DNA from: a virus
Reading direction: 5' to 3' (one strand)
IMG/VR virus record: IMGVR_UViG_3300033156_000150
Span: 20,947-84,946 of that record
DNA length: 64,000 nucleotides
The translations under genes were made by a program, and so were the position numbers. Each line of letters opens with the position of its first letter. Position 1 is the first letter of the stretch. The notes beneath the pieces were generated by a model. The model was given only the letters and a program-made list of their open reading frames with translations. It had not been told where the DNA came from and did no database searches. This document shows, piece after piece, positions 1 through 7,870 of the stretch.

Positions 1-808
1 CGACGCCAATAACACAGCAAAGACTTGCCTGTACTATCAGGGTTGGCATTGGCACTTTCGCAACCTAGAGTTTCGTAATGCGACTGACTGCGGTGTGCTT
101 CCAGGCGCAAGCGGTCACGCTTACGCCAACCACTGGTTCAACTGTCGTTTTTGTCACAACGGTGCGGAGGGCTTCTATAACCGGGATACTTCCACAGGAT
201 ATAGGGGATACTACTCAGCCATTTCTCACTGTCGAGGGGATCACAATGGGGCGTCTGGCTTTCGCACTTACGGGCAAGCGTCTATTGTGTGTAGCGTAGC
301 GGACCACAACAGCGACAAGGGGTTTGCTTGGTTTGCGGGGATGGCGTGTTGTTTGGCCTATGCGAACGACTATGGGATCTACGGTTCCGGGGCAGGGGAT
401 TACGCTGTTCGTGCGTTCTGTGTGACAGATGGGAATTCTTTGTATGGAATCATTGGCTACAACATGTTGTTAGTTGGTTGTCGTTCTACTAACAACACTC
501 AGTATGGGTTCGCGAGCTCGGGTGGTGGGGTCTATGTGAGCACGGCTATTGGGTGTTATGCGGCAAACAACGGTTCAGGTGACTACATAGGCGACTTTAT
601 CCGAGTGGTTGGTGGGATAGATACCTGTAGCAGTGGCGGAGGGCATGGTTATCGGGATCGAAGTAACGGGTTGTTTGAATCGTTGGTCCGGTCCGCTGGT
701 TATGGGAGAAAGATTGTTCTGCCGGATGAGTCAACGATTATGCGCCTGGTGTCCGGGTTGCCTAATGTGCCAACTACAGGCCAGGTTTTCGAAGGGGTGT
801 TTAGCTGA
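1..808 (+). CDS. Tail fibre / beta-helix protein, C-terminal part (5' end outside window)
   Basis: The reading frame is open to the left edge of the window (first full codon at base 2), so only the C-terminal ~268 residues are seen. The protein is rich in Gly, Asn, Tyr and Cys, with short recurring blocks such as HNGAEGF, HNGASGF and HNSDKGF spaced like the rungs of a right-handed parallel beta-helix. This architecture is common in phage tail fibres and tailspikes that bind or cut surface polysaccharide. No catalytic motif could be assigned. It overlaps the next gene by one base (TGATG), which suggests translational coupling with another fibre protein. Confidence 0.6.
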   Translation, partial: DANNTAKTCLYYQGWHWHFRNLEFRNATDCGVLPGASGHAYANHWFNCRFCHNGAEGFYNRDTSTGYRGYYSAISHCRGDHNGASGFRTYGQASIVCSVADHNSDKGFAWFAGMACCLAYANDYGIYGSGAGDYAVRAFCVTDGNSLYGIIGYNMLLVGCRSTNNTQYGFASSGGGVYVSTAIGCYAANNGSGDYIGDFIRVVGGIDTCSSGGGHGYRDRSNGLFESLVRSAGYGRKIVLPDESTIMRLVSGLPNVPTTGQVFEGVFS

Positions 809-2601
809 TGTTTCACAGTCAGACGTTTACGGTCTCCAACGCAGATATCACGTCGGAGTATGGCGTTGATTTGACCCCGAGTAGTTTGGAGAACTTTGCT
901 CCAAGCGGGGCCCACGCACTGTTGCACCACCAGTTGTTGCTTAGTGGCCTGGATAGTAATGGAGGGACAATCACGGCTCGTTGGAAGGTTGTGCGAAACT
1001 CAACTGTGTACTACGGGCCGTCCGAAAGCGTGACGTATCAGCCAGGGGATACCACCCTGGTAGTTGATCTGAAGGAGATTTTGTTCCTCTCTGAGGATTC
1101 GCTTACTTTGCTGTTGTTGAGCGACAACGCGAGTGATACGTCGGTTGACATCTCAGTTGTGCAGGTGAACGCGCAGCAGGTCAACGTAGGGGCGATATCC
1201 GAAAGTACGGAGGCGGCTGACACTGTGGAGTCGAGGATTGGGAATCTCGATGTTGCTGTTTCCAGTAGGGCGAATGGGGCTTACTATACCTACGCGAGGG
1301 CTCAGAGACTGGACAATCTGGATGCCACTGTAAGTTCTCGCAGCACGTTGGAATTAGCCGATCTGGATTCAGTAAGGTCTGAGGTGTTGTCTGCCATCTA
1401 CGACATTGGTGTAGCAGCGGCGAGTGTGGGAGCTGTGGCTACTAGCCGCACGATCTCGGCCGGAACGGAGGGCGATAATACGTCGCTTGACGACACTTAT
1501 GGGCTCGACGAGTCCTACCACATAATTACGGCGTCTGACGGCGAGATTGATGTGTACTATGAGTTCACACTGGACGACGATTATGTGCCGGTGGGCCTGC
1601 ACATTAAGGGTCGGCTTCACGAGGGGAATACACCAAGTGGTCAGGATAGTGTTAACATTCAGGTTTATGATTGGAACTCGAGTGCTTGGGAAACCGTCGT
1701 GCCTCTGCAAGGAGGCTTCGTGGGCGTGGCAAATAGCGACAATGAGGATGATGAGGTGCGGGTAGTTCCGCTATTCGCTCGGCACAAAGATAGTTCAACC
1801 AACGCAGTACGAGTGCGGTTCGTTGGAACGGGACTCAAGACTGGAACAGCTCTCTACGTGGATCAGATTTACCTGACCTACACCGCTGTTTTGTCGTACA
1901 CCGGGATCGCTGGGGCGATCCTAGCGAATACCGACTACAAGTTACAGACCGATTCAGATGGGTACGCCCTGGCGGATGCTGTCAAGATTGGTGGAAGTAA
2001 AACAGCGGCGGACGATGTTAAAGCGAAGATCGGCAACCTCGATGCGGCGGTAAGCACGCGGGCTACACCAGCGCAAGTGAACAGCGAGTGTGACACGGCT
2101 CTGAGTGACGCGGGTGTGACCACGGCACGCATGGCAAAGCTGGACAATGCCTTGTTGGATACCACCTGGACCGATGCCCGCGCGGCCAAGCTGGACAACC
2201 TGGACGCTGCGATAACAACCCGCTTGGCAGCGGCAGATTACACGGCACCGGACAACGCGGGCATCGCTGCGATTCAGGCACAGACGGATCAGCTTGAGTT
2301 CGCGGGTGGAGATGTCAAGGCTACGTTGGATGGAGAGAAGGTGACTGTTTCGAGTAACGAAGACAAGACTGGCTACAGCCTGACGTCGGACTATGACGCG
2401 GCGAAGACGGCGGCGAAACCTGGTGATCAGATGGCACTGACTACCGTAGCGGTTGCTAGTCTGGTAGATACCTTCTTGGACGAACCCGCTTCCGAGCATA
2501 GGACTGCGGATACGGTGGGGGAAAAGATCTACGATGCAGGGGAAGCTGGCGCGAAGACGATCAACATTACGACGGATACCGTAGTGGTAAGAAGCGAGTA
2601 G
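808..2601 (+). CDS. Tail fibre stalk / receptor-binding-region protein
   Basis: A 597-residue protein. The C-terminal half carries degenerate repeats typical of phage fibre shafts: IGNLDAAVSTR, KLDNLDAAITTR and LAAADYTAPDNAGI, then KTGYSLTSDYDAAKTAA. The N-terminal ~370 residues contain beta-rich segments without a recognisable enzyme motif. Lengths and repeats fit a trimeric fibre or baseplate-attached stalk. The start ATG overlaps the stop codon of the preceding fibre gene. Assigned by repeat style and neighbourhood; the receptor is unknown. Confidence 0.6.
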   Translation: MFHSQTFTVSNADITSEYGVDLTPSSLENFAPSGAHALLHHQLLLSGLDSNGGTITARWKVVRNSTVYYGPSESVTYQPGDTTLVVDLKEILFLSEDSLTLLLLSDNASDTSVDISVVQVNAQQVNVGAISESTEAADTVESRIGNLDVAVSSRANGAYYTYARAQRLDNLDATVSSRSTLELADLDSVRSEVLSAIYDIGVAAASVGAVATSRTISAGTEGDNTSLDDTYGLDESYHIITASDGEIDVYYEFTLDDDYVPVGLHIKGRLHEGNTPSGQDSVNIQVYDWNSSAWETVVPLQGGFVGVANSDNEDDEVRVVPLFARHKDSSTNAVRVRFVGTGLKTGTALYVDQIYLTYTAVLSYTGIAGAILANTDYKLQTDSDGYALADAVKIGGSKTAADDVKAKIGNLDAAVSTRATPAQVNSECDTALSDAGVTTARMAKLDNALLDTTWTDARAAKLDNLDAAITTRLAAADYTAPDNAGIAAIQAQTDQLEFAGGDVKATLDGEKVTVSSNEDKTGYSLTSDYDAAKTAAKPGDQMALTTVAVASLVDTFLDEPASEHRTADTVGEKIYDAGEAGAKTINITTDTVVVRSE

Positions 2602-2605
2602 TGAC

Positions 2606-3670
2606 ATGGGAACGATCACGATCACAAAGAACTGGGAAGTGGACGGAGTGTTGACTGATGTGACGTCGGCCAAACTATCCGACCCGACGGGGACTTATGG
2701 CGTGAAGAGGAACGACACGGGAGAGGTAATTGTCCCCGATGGTACAGACATGACCAAGGTAGGCACGGGCCAGTATAGCTATCAGTTCACTGAGCCGTCG
2801 GATGGTCTAACTTACACAGCCTACGTGGAGATCGTCTATGGTGGCAACACATACTGGTTTGAAGAGGACATCACAGGAACGACTACGGGAATTGTGTCAT
2901 CTGAGGAAGTGCAACAGGAGATGGGTATAAGCTCGGCAACGGCGATGGAGTTGGCAATCATACAAACGGCCATAAAGAGGGCCGAACGGGCGGTCAAGCG
3001 TTACTTGCGTTACGATCCAGTCAAGCGACAGCGGACGGAGTTCTATCCGCGAGGGCCAGTGACTGCGAGCGGATGGGTGAGGTGGGAGGCATCGGAGACG
3101 GAGGCGTATCTGAGGAGATATGGTACGGGTAGGGCAGACGAACTGATCCTGCAACACATTCCTGTTCGCAATATCGACTACTTGTATGTGGACTATGACG
3201 GACGCTTCGGACAGCAGAGCGGGGCGTTTAGTGACAACACACTCAAAGCGGAAGGTACGGACTATTGGTTGAGTTTCGACATGCTTGACGATTCGGGCAA
3301 AGGTATCTGCTTTGATGGCATCCTTCGATGCGCTGGTACGTGGCCTGCCGAGCCGGGCACGGTGAAGGTGGTTTATACGGCGGGATATAGCAGTGACGAG
3401 TTGCGAGGAAACTTGTCAATCATCGACGCTTCGCCGATCTGGGAGAGTGTGTTGGAAGAGGCGGTGCGGCGAGCCAAGAAGGCGTTGACGCAGGCGAAGG
3501 CGTCGGGAATAGGACACTTCCCGGGCATACTTGTCAGCGAGTCTTTGGGAGACTATCACTACAGTGTTGACGTGGCAACGGCAAGGTCATTGTTTGGAGG
3601 TGTATGGGATGTCTCTGGAGCTACAAGGGAGCGTTTGAGTCCGTTCATTCATTGGGGGATGATGTTATGA
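2606..3670 (+). CDS. Putative head-tail connector protein with N-terminal beta domain
   Basis: 354 residues. Residues ~1-95 form a beta-rich, possibly Ig-like domain. From ~97 onward the protein resembles the gp6/gp15 connector family: a short alpha-helical start (SSEEVQQEMGI), then IQTAIKRAERAVKRYLRYDP and a conserved-looking YPRGPV loop. Connectors form the ring beneath the portal. The fusion of a beta domain to a connector-like domain is unusual, and the gene sits next to fibre genes rather than capsid genes. The role is inferred from the helical core only; a baseplate protein is the main alternative. Confidence 0.45.
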   Translation: MGTITITKNWEVDGVLTDVTSAKLSDPTGTYGVKRNDTGEVIVPDGTDMTKVGTGQYSYQFTEPSDGLTYTAYVEIVYGGNTYWFEEDITGTTTGIVSSEEVQQEMGISSATAMELAIIQTAIKRAERAVKRYLRYDPVKRQRTEFYPRGPVTASGWVRWEASETEAYLRRYGTGRADELILQHIPVRNIDYLYVDYDGRFGQQSGAFSDNTLKAEGTDYWLSFDMLDDSGKGICFDGILRCAGTWPAEPGTVKVVYTAGYSSDELRGNLSIIDASPIWESVLEEAVRRAKKALTQAKASGIGHFPGILVSESLGDYHYSVDVATARSLFGGVWDVSGATRERLSPFIHWGMML

Positions 3671-3852
3671 CCGAGCAAAGGGATTTGTCGGCGTGGTTGT
3701 CAGAATTGGATCAGGCAGCAGAGCAGGTAGCCGAAACAGTGGCAACCATGTGGTGGGCTATTTTCCGTAGGTTGGTAGAAAAGGGTTTCAGTGAGGAACA
3801 GGCTGTTGAGATAGTAAAGGCAATGGTACATGGCCGAGGTTATTTACCATGA
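3667..3852 (+). CDS. Small hypothetical protein
   Basis: A 61-residue protein starting MTEQRDLSAWL. The ATG at 3667 overlaps the previous stop (ATGA), so I prefer it to an upstream in-frame ATG at 3604. It is helical and acidic in the N-terminal half, with a C-terminal segment EEQAVEIVKAMVHG. No domain recognised. Its end overlaps the next gene by 23 bases, so it belongs to the same translational unit. Confidence 0.55.
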   Translation: MTEQRDLSAWLSELDQAAEQVAETVATMWWAIFRRLVEKGFSEEQAVEIVKAMVHGRGYLP

Positions 3853-4714
3853 TCCGCTGCGGGTTGTGCGCCCGGGCAGAGGTGAGGTCGATTTGGAAGG
3901 ACTCTGGGCAGGACAGCCCGGTTTTCTCGTTTGTGGTGGTCCGAGTCTGTCTAAGGTGGACCTGTCGTTACTGCGCAGTAGGGGAGTTGTGTCGGTTGGA
4001 GTCAACAACGCAGCCGCATGGGCGCCGGTGAAGGCTTGGACGTTTGGGGATACACAGAACAAGTTTCATCATGGGCTATTCCTCGACCCTGGTGTTATGA
4101 CGTTTGCTCCCATTCCGAAGTTGAGGAAAACGATACACGTGAAGCGAGACGGAAGGTTCTACGCAACTGATGTAAGGGTAGCCGACTGTCCGAACACGTA
4201 TGGATACGAGCGCCGCACGATGTTTGTGCCACATACTTTCTTCACCGATCCGTGGGCACACTGGGGCAGTGGCAAACATCAGCCTCCTGGTGAGGAAGGG
4301 GTTGGATGTTTATGTACGATGTTGCTTGGTTTGCGGTTGTTGATATATCTTGGTGTGAGGAAGGTATATTTATTGGGTGTTGATTTCTGTGGTACTGAAG
4401 ATGGCAAGTGCTACGGTTTCCCAAATGAGAAGCCGATTCGTCGTAAAATAAAGTGGAGGTATCCAAAGGAGCGTAAGATGTTGGAGTTGTTGATGCCGGA
4501 AATGGAGAAGAGAGGGATCGAGGTTTTCAACGTAGGGCCTTGTACTAAGTTGGATTTGTTTCCAAGGGTATGGTATGAGGATGCGATCGAGGATTGTTGT
4601 AAGGGAGTAGGGAAGGAGCCCTTGGATACAACTGATTGGTATAACAGGAGGGCACATAGGGAGGCTGAGGCGTGTGGTGTGTCGTTGAGGAAGAGTGAGT
4701 TACTTCGGATATAG
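3830..4714 (+). CDS. DUF115/GT42-like Rossmann protein, putative glycosyltransferase (copy 1)
   Basis: 294 residues. An N-terminal Rossmann-type loop FLVCGGPSLSKVDLSLL (~32-48) matches the G-x-GPSL motif of DUF115 (MptE-like) and GT42 sialyltransferase folds. A second conserved block, LGLRLLIYLGVRKVYLLGVDF (~167-187), corresponds to the hydrophobic strand ending in G-[IV]-DF of those families. The protein is clearly paralogous to the product of 27854-28822: both share the CGGPS loop, VNN, an FHH...LDP block, DCPN, and the GVDF strand. It lies among head and tail genes, far from the glycan cassette that contains copy 2. The most likely role is glycosyl transfer to a virion or host surface; substrate unknown. 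Confidence 0.55.
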   Translation: MAEVIYHDPLRVVRPGRGEVDLEGLWAGQPGFLVCGGPSLSKVDLSLLRSRGVVSVGVNNAAAWAPVKAWTFGDTQNKFHHGLFLDPGVMTFAPIPKLRKTIHVKRDGRFYATDVRVADCPNTYGYERRTMFVPHTFFTDPWAHWGSGKHQPPGEEGVGCLCTMLLGLRLLIYLGVRKVYLLGVDFCGTEDGKCYGFPNEKPIRRKIKWRYPKERKMLELLMPEMEKRGIEVFNVGPCTKLDLFPRVWYEDAIEDCCKGVGKEPLDTTDWYNRRAHREAEACGVSLRKSELLRI

Positions 4715-4730
4715 TTGGAGGATATATGCA

Positions 4731-5138
4731 ATGACGAAGCTGTCGGAAAGGAACGGAAGAGGAGAGTCTAGGCGGATTGTAAAAAGGACGGTGAGTGGAA
4801 AACCGCCTGTGAGAAAGGAAGTTAACCACACAGTTCAACCATTGGAGTGTAAGGAATCTGTTGCTATGCAGGTAATGTCTTGGTTTCAGGTGTTTGTTTT
4901 GATTGTCGGATTCGCTTTGGGCATGTTCATCGCGTTGGAGATGTGGTCGGTACGTATGGAGAAGCGGGCAGTAGGTAGATTGCAACAACTTTGGCAAGCG
5001 TTAGAGGAGGAAGTACAGGCAGCAGAAAAGGCGGCGGAGATGGAGATACTTGAGAACAAAGTGTTTGCACCATACCCTGGTGAGTTTTCTGTGTTTGAAG
5101 GAAAGGAAACTATTGAGGAGGGAGGAATGCCTAAGTAG
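4731..5138 (+). CDS. Membrane-anchored coiled-coil protein with KVFAPYPGEF motif
   Basis: 135 residues from the ATG at 4731, chosen because a GGAGG lies 9 bases upstream. A basic N-terminus is followed by one transmembrane helix (~45-68) and an Ala/Glu-rich coiled coil. Near the C-terminus is KVFAPYPGEF (~110-119), which recurs exactly in the tape measure protein at residues ~366-375, with almost identical DNA. Function unknown. The membrane segment and the motif shared with the tail ruler could link it to tail or membrane interaction, but this is speculative. Confidence 0.55.
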   Translation: MTKLSERNGRGESRRIVKRTVSGKPPVRKEVNHTVQPLECKESVAMQVMSWFQVFVLIVGFALGMFIALEMWSVRMEKRAVGRLQQLWQALEEEVQAAEKAAEMEILENKVFAPYPGEFSVFEGKETIEEGGMPK

Positions 5139-5155
5139 TTAGAGGAGGTCGTGTG

Positions 5156-5458
5156 ATGAGACATCTACTGGGATTTGTTGCGTGGCTGCTTGCGGGGACA
5201 CTAATCGCTTTCGTGTGGCTGCTTGTCGAGGTATTTTGTTGTCTCTTTTTGGGAGTGTTTGTCTCGGCGGAGAAGGCGGAGAGGGTAAGTGATTTGATGT
5301 CAGTTGGCCTTGCGTTCTACGTGTTGTTGTGGCCTATCACTTACTTGGTCTGGGCGGCGTATAGGGTGCTAAGTTGGTGGTCTGCATCCATGGAGCAACA
5401 GTATGGGAGCATGCAGAATGGGAAGGCCCGAACCGAAGCGTTGCGAAATCTGCGGTGA
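5156..5458 (+). CDS. Small integral membrane protein
   Basis: About 100 residues with two or three hydrophobic segments (~3-34 and ~48-72), rich in Trp and Leu. The ATG at 5156 has an AGAGGAGG site about 8 bases upstream; a GTG at 5153 is an alternative start. No holin family was recognised, though the size and topology would permit a holin or an exclusion factor. It follows the single-TM protein at 4731 and may act with it. Confidence 0.5.
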   Translation: MRHLLGFVAWLLAGTLIAFVWLLVEVFCCLFLGVFVSAEKAERVSDLMSVGLAFYVLLWPITYLVWAAYRVLSWWSASMEQQYGSMQNGKARTEALRNLR

Positions 5459-5633
5459 GTGGATACGTTTCCCCGTCCCGCGCCGGATGCCTGATGGGAG
5501 GGTAATGATTGTATGCTCTGAATGTTCAGAGGATCCGGCGGAGCAGGCGCCGAAGAGGGAGCATGTGAAGGATCGGGCAGCGTTGCATGATATGGAGTAT
5601 CATGGAGGCCGTTTTCACGCTGGTGAATGGTGA
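5418..5633 (+). CDS. Small zinc-ribbon-like protein
   Basis: 71 residues starting MGRPEPKRCEICGEW. Two CxxC pairs (CEIC and CSEC), about 25 residues apart, suggest a small treble-clef or zinc-ribbon fold. It overlaps the end of the preceding membrane protein by 41 bases; an in-frame ATG at 5403 is an alternative start, but GGGAG lies 9 bases before 5418. Function unknown. Confidence 0.5.
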   Translation: MGRPEPKRCEICGEWIRFPVPRRMPDGRVMIVCSECSEDPAEQAPKREHVKDRAALHDMEYHGGRFHAGEW

Positions 5634-5644
5634 GGTTTGCACAC

Positions 5645-5968
5645 ATGACGCTAGACGAGTATCAAGAGAGAGCGAGAGGAACTGCCTTCTATCCGTTACA
5701 CATGCTCTACGTGTCCATCGCTCTTGCTGGCGAAGTAGGAGAGTTGGCGAATCAGGTCAAGAAGTTGACACGCGACGACCTGCCGGATTACGATTGGAGG
5801 GACGTCTTGCCAAGGCAACAGATACCGACAGACAGGTATGAGCGGATTGTTGATGAGCTAGGCGACGTGTTGTGGTATGTTGCAGCTATGGCGAGTGAAT
5901 TGGGTGTTTCGTTGGAGGAGGTTGCAAAGCGAAACTTGACCAAGCTAACTGAGAGACATGGGAGATAG
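5645..5968 (+). CDS. MazG-like nucleotide pyrophosphohydrolase
   Basis: 107 residues of the all-alpha NTP pyrophosphohydrolase fold. The Mg-binding pairs of the family are visible: EVGELANQVKKL (ExxE type) and DELGDVLWYVAAMA (ExxD type). MazG proteins hydrolyse NTPs or dNTPs to monophosphates, and phage versions adjust the nucleotide pool during infection. The ATG at 5645 has GAGG upstream; an in-frame ATG at 5627 is possible but overlaps the preceding stop and has no site in range. Confidence 0.8.
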   Translation: MTLDEYQERARGTAFYPLHMLYVSIALAGEVGELANQVKKLTRDDLPDYDWRDVLPRQQIPTDRYERIVDELGDVLWYVAAMASELGVSLEEVAKRNLTKLTERHGR

Positions 5969-5970
5969 CG

Positions 5971-6342
5971 ATGTCGCTGTTGGACCAATTGCCGCACAGA
6001 TGCACGATCCGGAGGCGGGTAAGGACTATCGATGTTCTTGGCGGGGCAAAGGATACACTTGAAACGGTGGCGACCGATGTCCCTTGTTGGGAACAAGCCG
6101 CTGGGTCAGGGGAAATTGAAGAGCACAGGCAAAGAGGGCAGGTTGTGACTCACAAGGTGTATTTCACAACGGACTATGGTTTTGACGAGCGTTATCAGAT
6201 TGAGATAACGTCTCGCAATGGAGAGTCTGTTGATGAGGAGCCGAGCGAGGTGGTGGAGGTGGCTGAGCCAGATGCTTCCATGGCGTTTGGCATTGTGTAT
6301 CGTGTGTTTGTGCGTCGTTATACTGGTGAACTAGGACCGTGA
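5971..6342 (+). CDS. Head-tail adaptor (head closure) protein
   Basis: 123 residues resembling the Phage_H_T_join/SPP1 gp16 family. The N-terminal LPHRCTIRRR strand is followed by DVLGGAKDTLETV, a central WEQAAGSGEIEEHRQRGQ loop and the strand THKVYFTTD. These proteins form the ring that closes the portal channel and docks the tail. The gene lies well upstream of the portal gene, in a region that mixes structural and metabolic genes. Confidence 0.65.
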   Translation: MSLLDQLPHRCTIRRRVRTIDVLGGAKDTLETVATDVPCWEQAAGSGEIEEHRQRGQVVTHKVYFTTDYGFDERYQIEITSRNGESVDEEPSEVVEVAEPDASMAFGIVYRVFVRRYTGELGP

Positions 6343-6356
6343 AAGGAGGGACAGAG

Positions 6357-6635
6357 ATGCCTGTGTTGCGGGTAAACTCTAATATGGATCAAGCGTTGGA
6401 CAGGGTATCGGAATCGCTAGCAAAGGCAAAAGAGGCCGGTTCATTTATGGTTGCTGTGTGGCGTGTCGAGGGGAACGAGGTTCATTTAGATCGCCACACG
6501 TGGGAATTTCCAGTAGGGCGATTTAAGGAAGCTGAGGAGATGTTGGGCAAGGCCAACGAGAGAGAAGTTTCTGGGAGCGTTGAACCTGATTTGTTGCCAA
6601 TAGCTGAGTGGTGCAGAGGAGACTACCATGTTTAG
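6357..6635 (+). CDS. Hypothetical protein
   Basis: 92 residues from the ATG at 6357, supported by AAAGGAGG ten bases upstream; a GTG at 6339 in the same frame is less likely. The sequence MPVLRVNSNMDQALDRVSES leads into a helical N-terminus and a short beta segment (SFMVAVWRV). No family recognised. It overlaps the next gene by 8 bases. Confidence 0.5.
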   Translation: MPVLRVNSNMDQALDRVSESLAKAKEAGSFMVAVWRVEGNEVHLDRHTWEFPVGRFKEAEEMLGKANEREVSGSVEPDLLPIAEWCRGDYHV

Positions 6636-7098
6636 TTGGTTGTTTTCGTGGGTTCCATTGCGATGGATGCGGCCAGCTGAAAAGGAAGCGCAGTTGTGGA
6701 GTCGCAAGGTGGAAAGACTTGTCCGGCGGCTGCAAAAAGCCGAACATCGCTTGCGTGTTGAGCGTAATCGCTTGGCTTCTTTGCAATCGGATATAGAGAT
6801 GTGGGAAGCTGAGTTGTTTAAGCGAGTGAGGGCTAGAGGGGCGGAGGAGCTGGAAAAGACTGAAAGGAGGAAGCGAGAGGTGGAGTCGTTGCTAGACGAA
6901 GCTAAGCAACTGATTGCCGATGAACAGCGGATTGTGAAGGCATTGGAGGAAGAGAACCGAGTTCTCAATGACACAGTTATTCCAGCATTGGTGGCTGGTA
7001 ACCGTTTGATCCAAGAAAGGTGCGGTGCGGAGATCGCAAAGGCAGCAGCGTTACAAGGTATGCTTCAAAGGGGCGAGCGAAACGGCACGGCACAGTAA
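6628..7098 (+). CDS. Coiled-coil protein with hydrophobic N-terminus
   Basis: 156 residues. A Trp-rich hydrophobic start (MFSWLFSWVPLRWM) may anchor it at a membrane; the rest is a long charged coiled coil (~25-130). No catalytic motif. It could be a spanin-like, chaperone or scaffold component, but none of these can be supported from sequence alone. Confidence 0.5.
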   Translation: MFSWLFSWVPLRWMRPAEKEAQLWSRKVERLVRRLQKAEHRLRVERNRLASLQSDIEMWEAELFKRVRARGAEELEKTERRKREVESLLDEAKQLIADEQRIVKALEEENRVLNDTVIPALVAGNRLIQERCGAEIAKAAALQGMLQRGERNGTAQ

Positions 7099-7406
7099 TG
7101 GACCCGTGGAATTTTGAAGATGTAAAGCGGTTTTTGCGAGAGCGATTTCCTTTAAGGAATTATCGCCTCTACATAAGGCTACAAGAGCCGGCGTGTGGTG
7201 AGGATGGCTACACGTCAGTGTCTAGGAGTGAACGTACAATTACTATTCTTGTGAATCCTAGACAGTCGTTGTCTAACAGGATCCATACTCTTCTGCATGA
7301 GTATGCCCACGCTTTACATCTGGATCGAATTGAGTGGCATGGGCGCCAGTGGTCTAGATTGTATGCTGAGTGCTATACAGCATGGGAAAAGTTGTCTGGG
7401 GAGTGA
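7098..7406 (+). CDS. SprT-like zinc metallopeptidase
   Basis: 102 residues, starting one base inside the preceding stop codon. The zinc-binding helix LLHEYAHALHLD gives an intact HExxH, and the following WSRLYAECY supplies a candidate third ligand. SprT/SPRTN-like proteins act on DNA-associated proteins; in small phage versions the substrate is usually unknown. The protein is short and lacks an obvious zinc ribbon. Confidence 0.6.
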   Translation: MDPWNFEDVKRFLRERFPLRNYRLYIRLQEPACGEDGYTSVSRSERTITILVNPRQSLSNRIHTLLHEYAHALHLDRIEWHGRQWSRLYAECYTAWEKLSGE

Positions 7407-7408
7407 GT

Positions 7409-7870
7409 ATGCCAACACCTGAGTTGACTGAGGATGTATTGAAGGAGGCAGTTAGAGCATATAACAAGGCAGGAAGGAACTTGTCGAAAGCTGCGAGGGA
7501 GCTTGGTATTTCAAGGGAGAAGTTGCGTTATAGGCTAGCAAAGGCAAAGGCGAGAGGAATAGGATCGGGAAATGCGAGTTATTCGAGAGAGGAGTTCTTG
7601 GAGGTTGTTGATTGGAGGCGCAAACTGGAAGCGGTGGTGGATGGTGTGTTGAGTAGGCTTAGTGCTGATGAGATTATTGGGGATCAGGAAATGCGAGTCG
7701 TGTATTGTGGAGTTGGCAACAACGGACGGTGGCGGGAGGTTACACGGAAGAGGAAGTATGACCAGTATAGGTTTGTATGTGGGAGGCGAGTATGGTGGGC
7801 TCGGAAGGAAACGGTCAAGTGGGCTCTAGCTAACGTAACGGGAGCGCGTCCATATGGCGGGAAAGAGTAA
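7409..7870 (+). CDS. HTH DNA-binding protein, terminase-small-subunit-like candidate
   Basis: 153 residues. An N-terminal helix-turn-helix (LSKAARELGISREKLRYRL, ~26-44) is of Fis or homeodomain type. The remainder is basic, with an aromatic C-terminus (YRFVCGRRVWWARKETVKW). Position among packaging and head-connector genes would fit a small terminase, but no large terminase gene is adjacent, so a transcription factor is equally possible. The ATG at 7409 is chosen over an upstream in-frame ATG that lies inside the peptidase gene. Confidence 0.45.
   Translation: MPTPELTEDVLKEAVRAYNKAGRNLSKAARELGISREKLRYRLAKAKARGIGSGNASYSREEFLEVVDWRRKLEAVVDGVLSRLSADEIIGDQEMRVVYCGVGNNGRWREVTRKRKYDQYRFVCGRRVWWARKETVKWALANVTGARPYGGKE

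Noticed and set aside
1954-2673. Minus-strand frame of 239 residues
   Set aside because: It lies opposite the tail fibre gene, has no ribosome site or recognisable motif, and its composition mirrors the coding strand.
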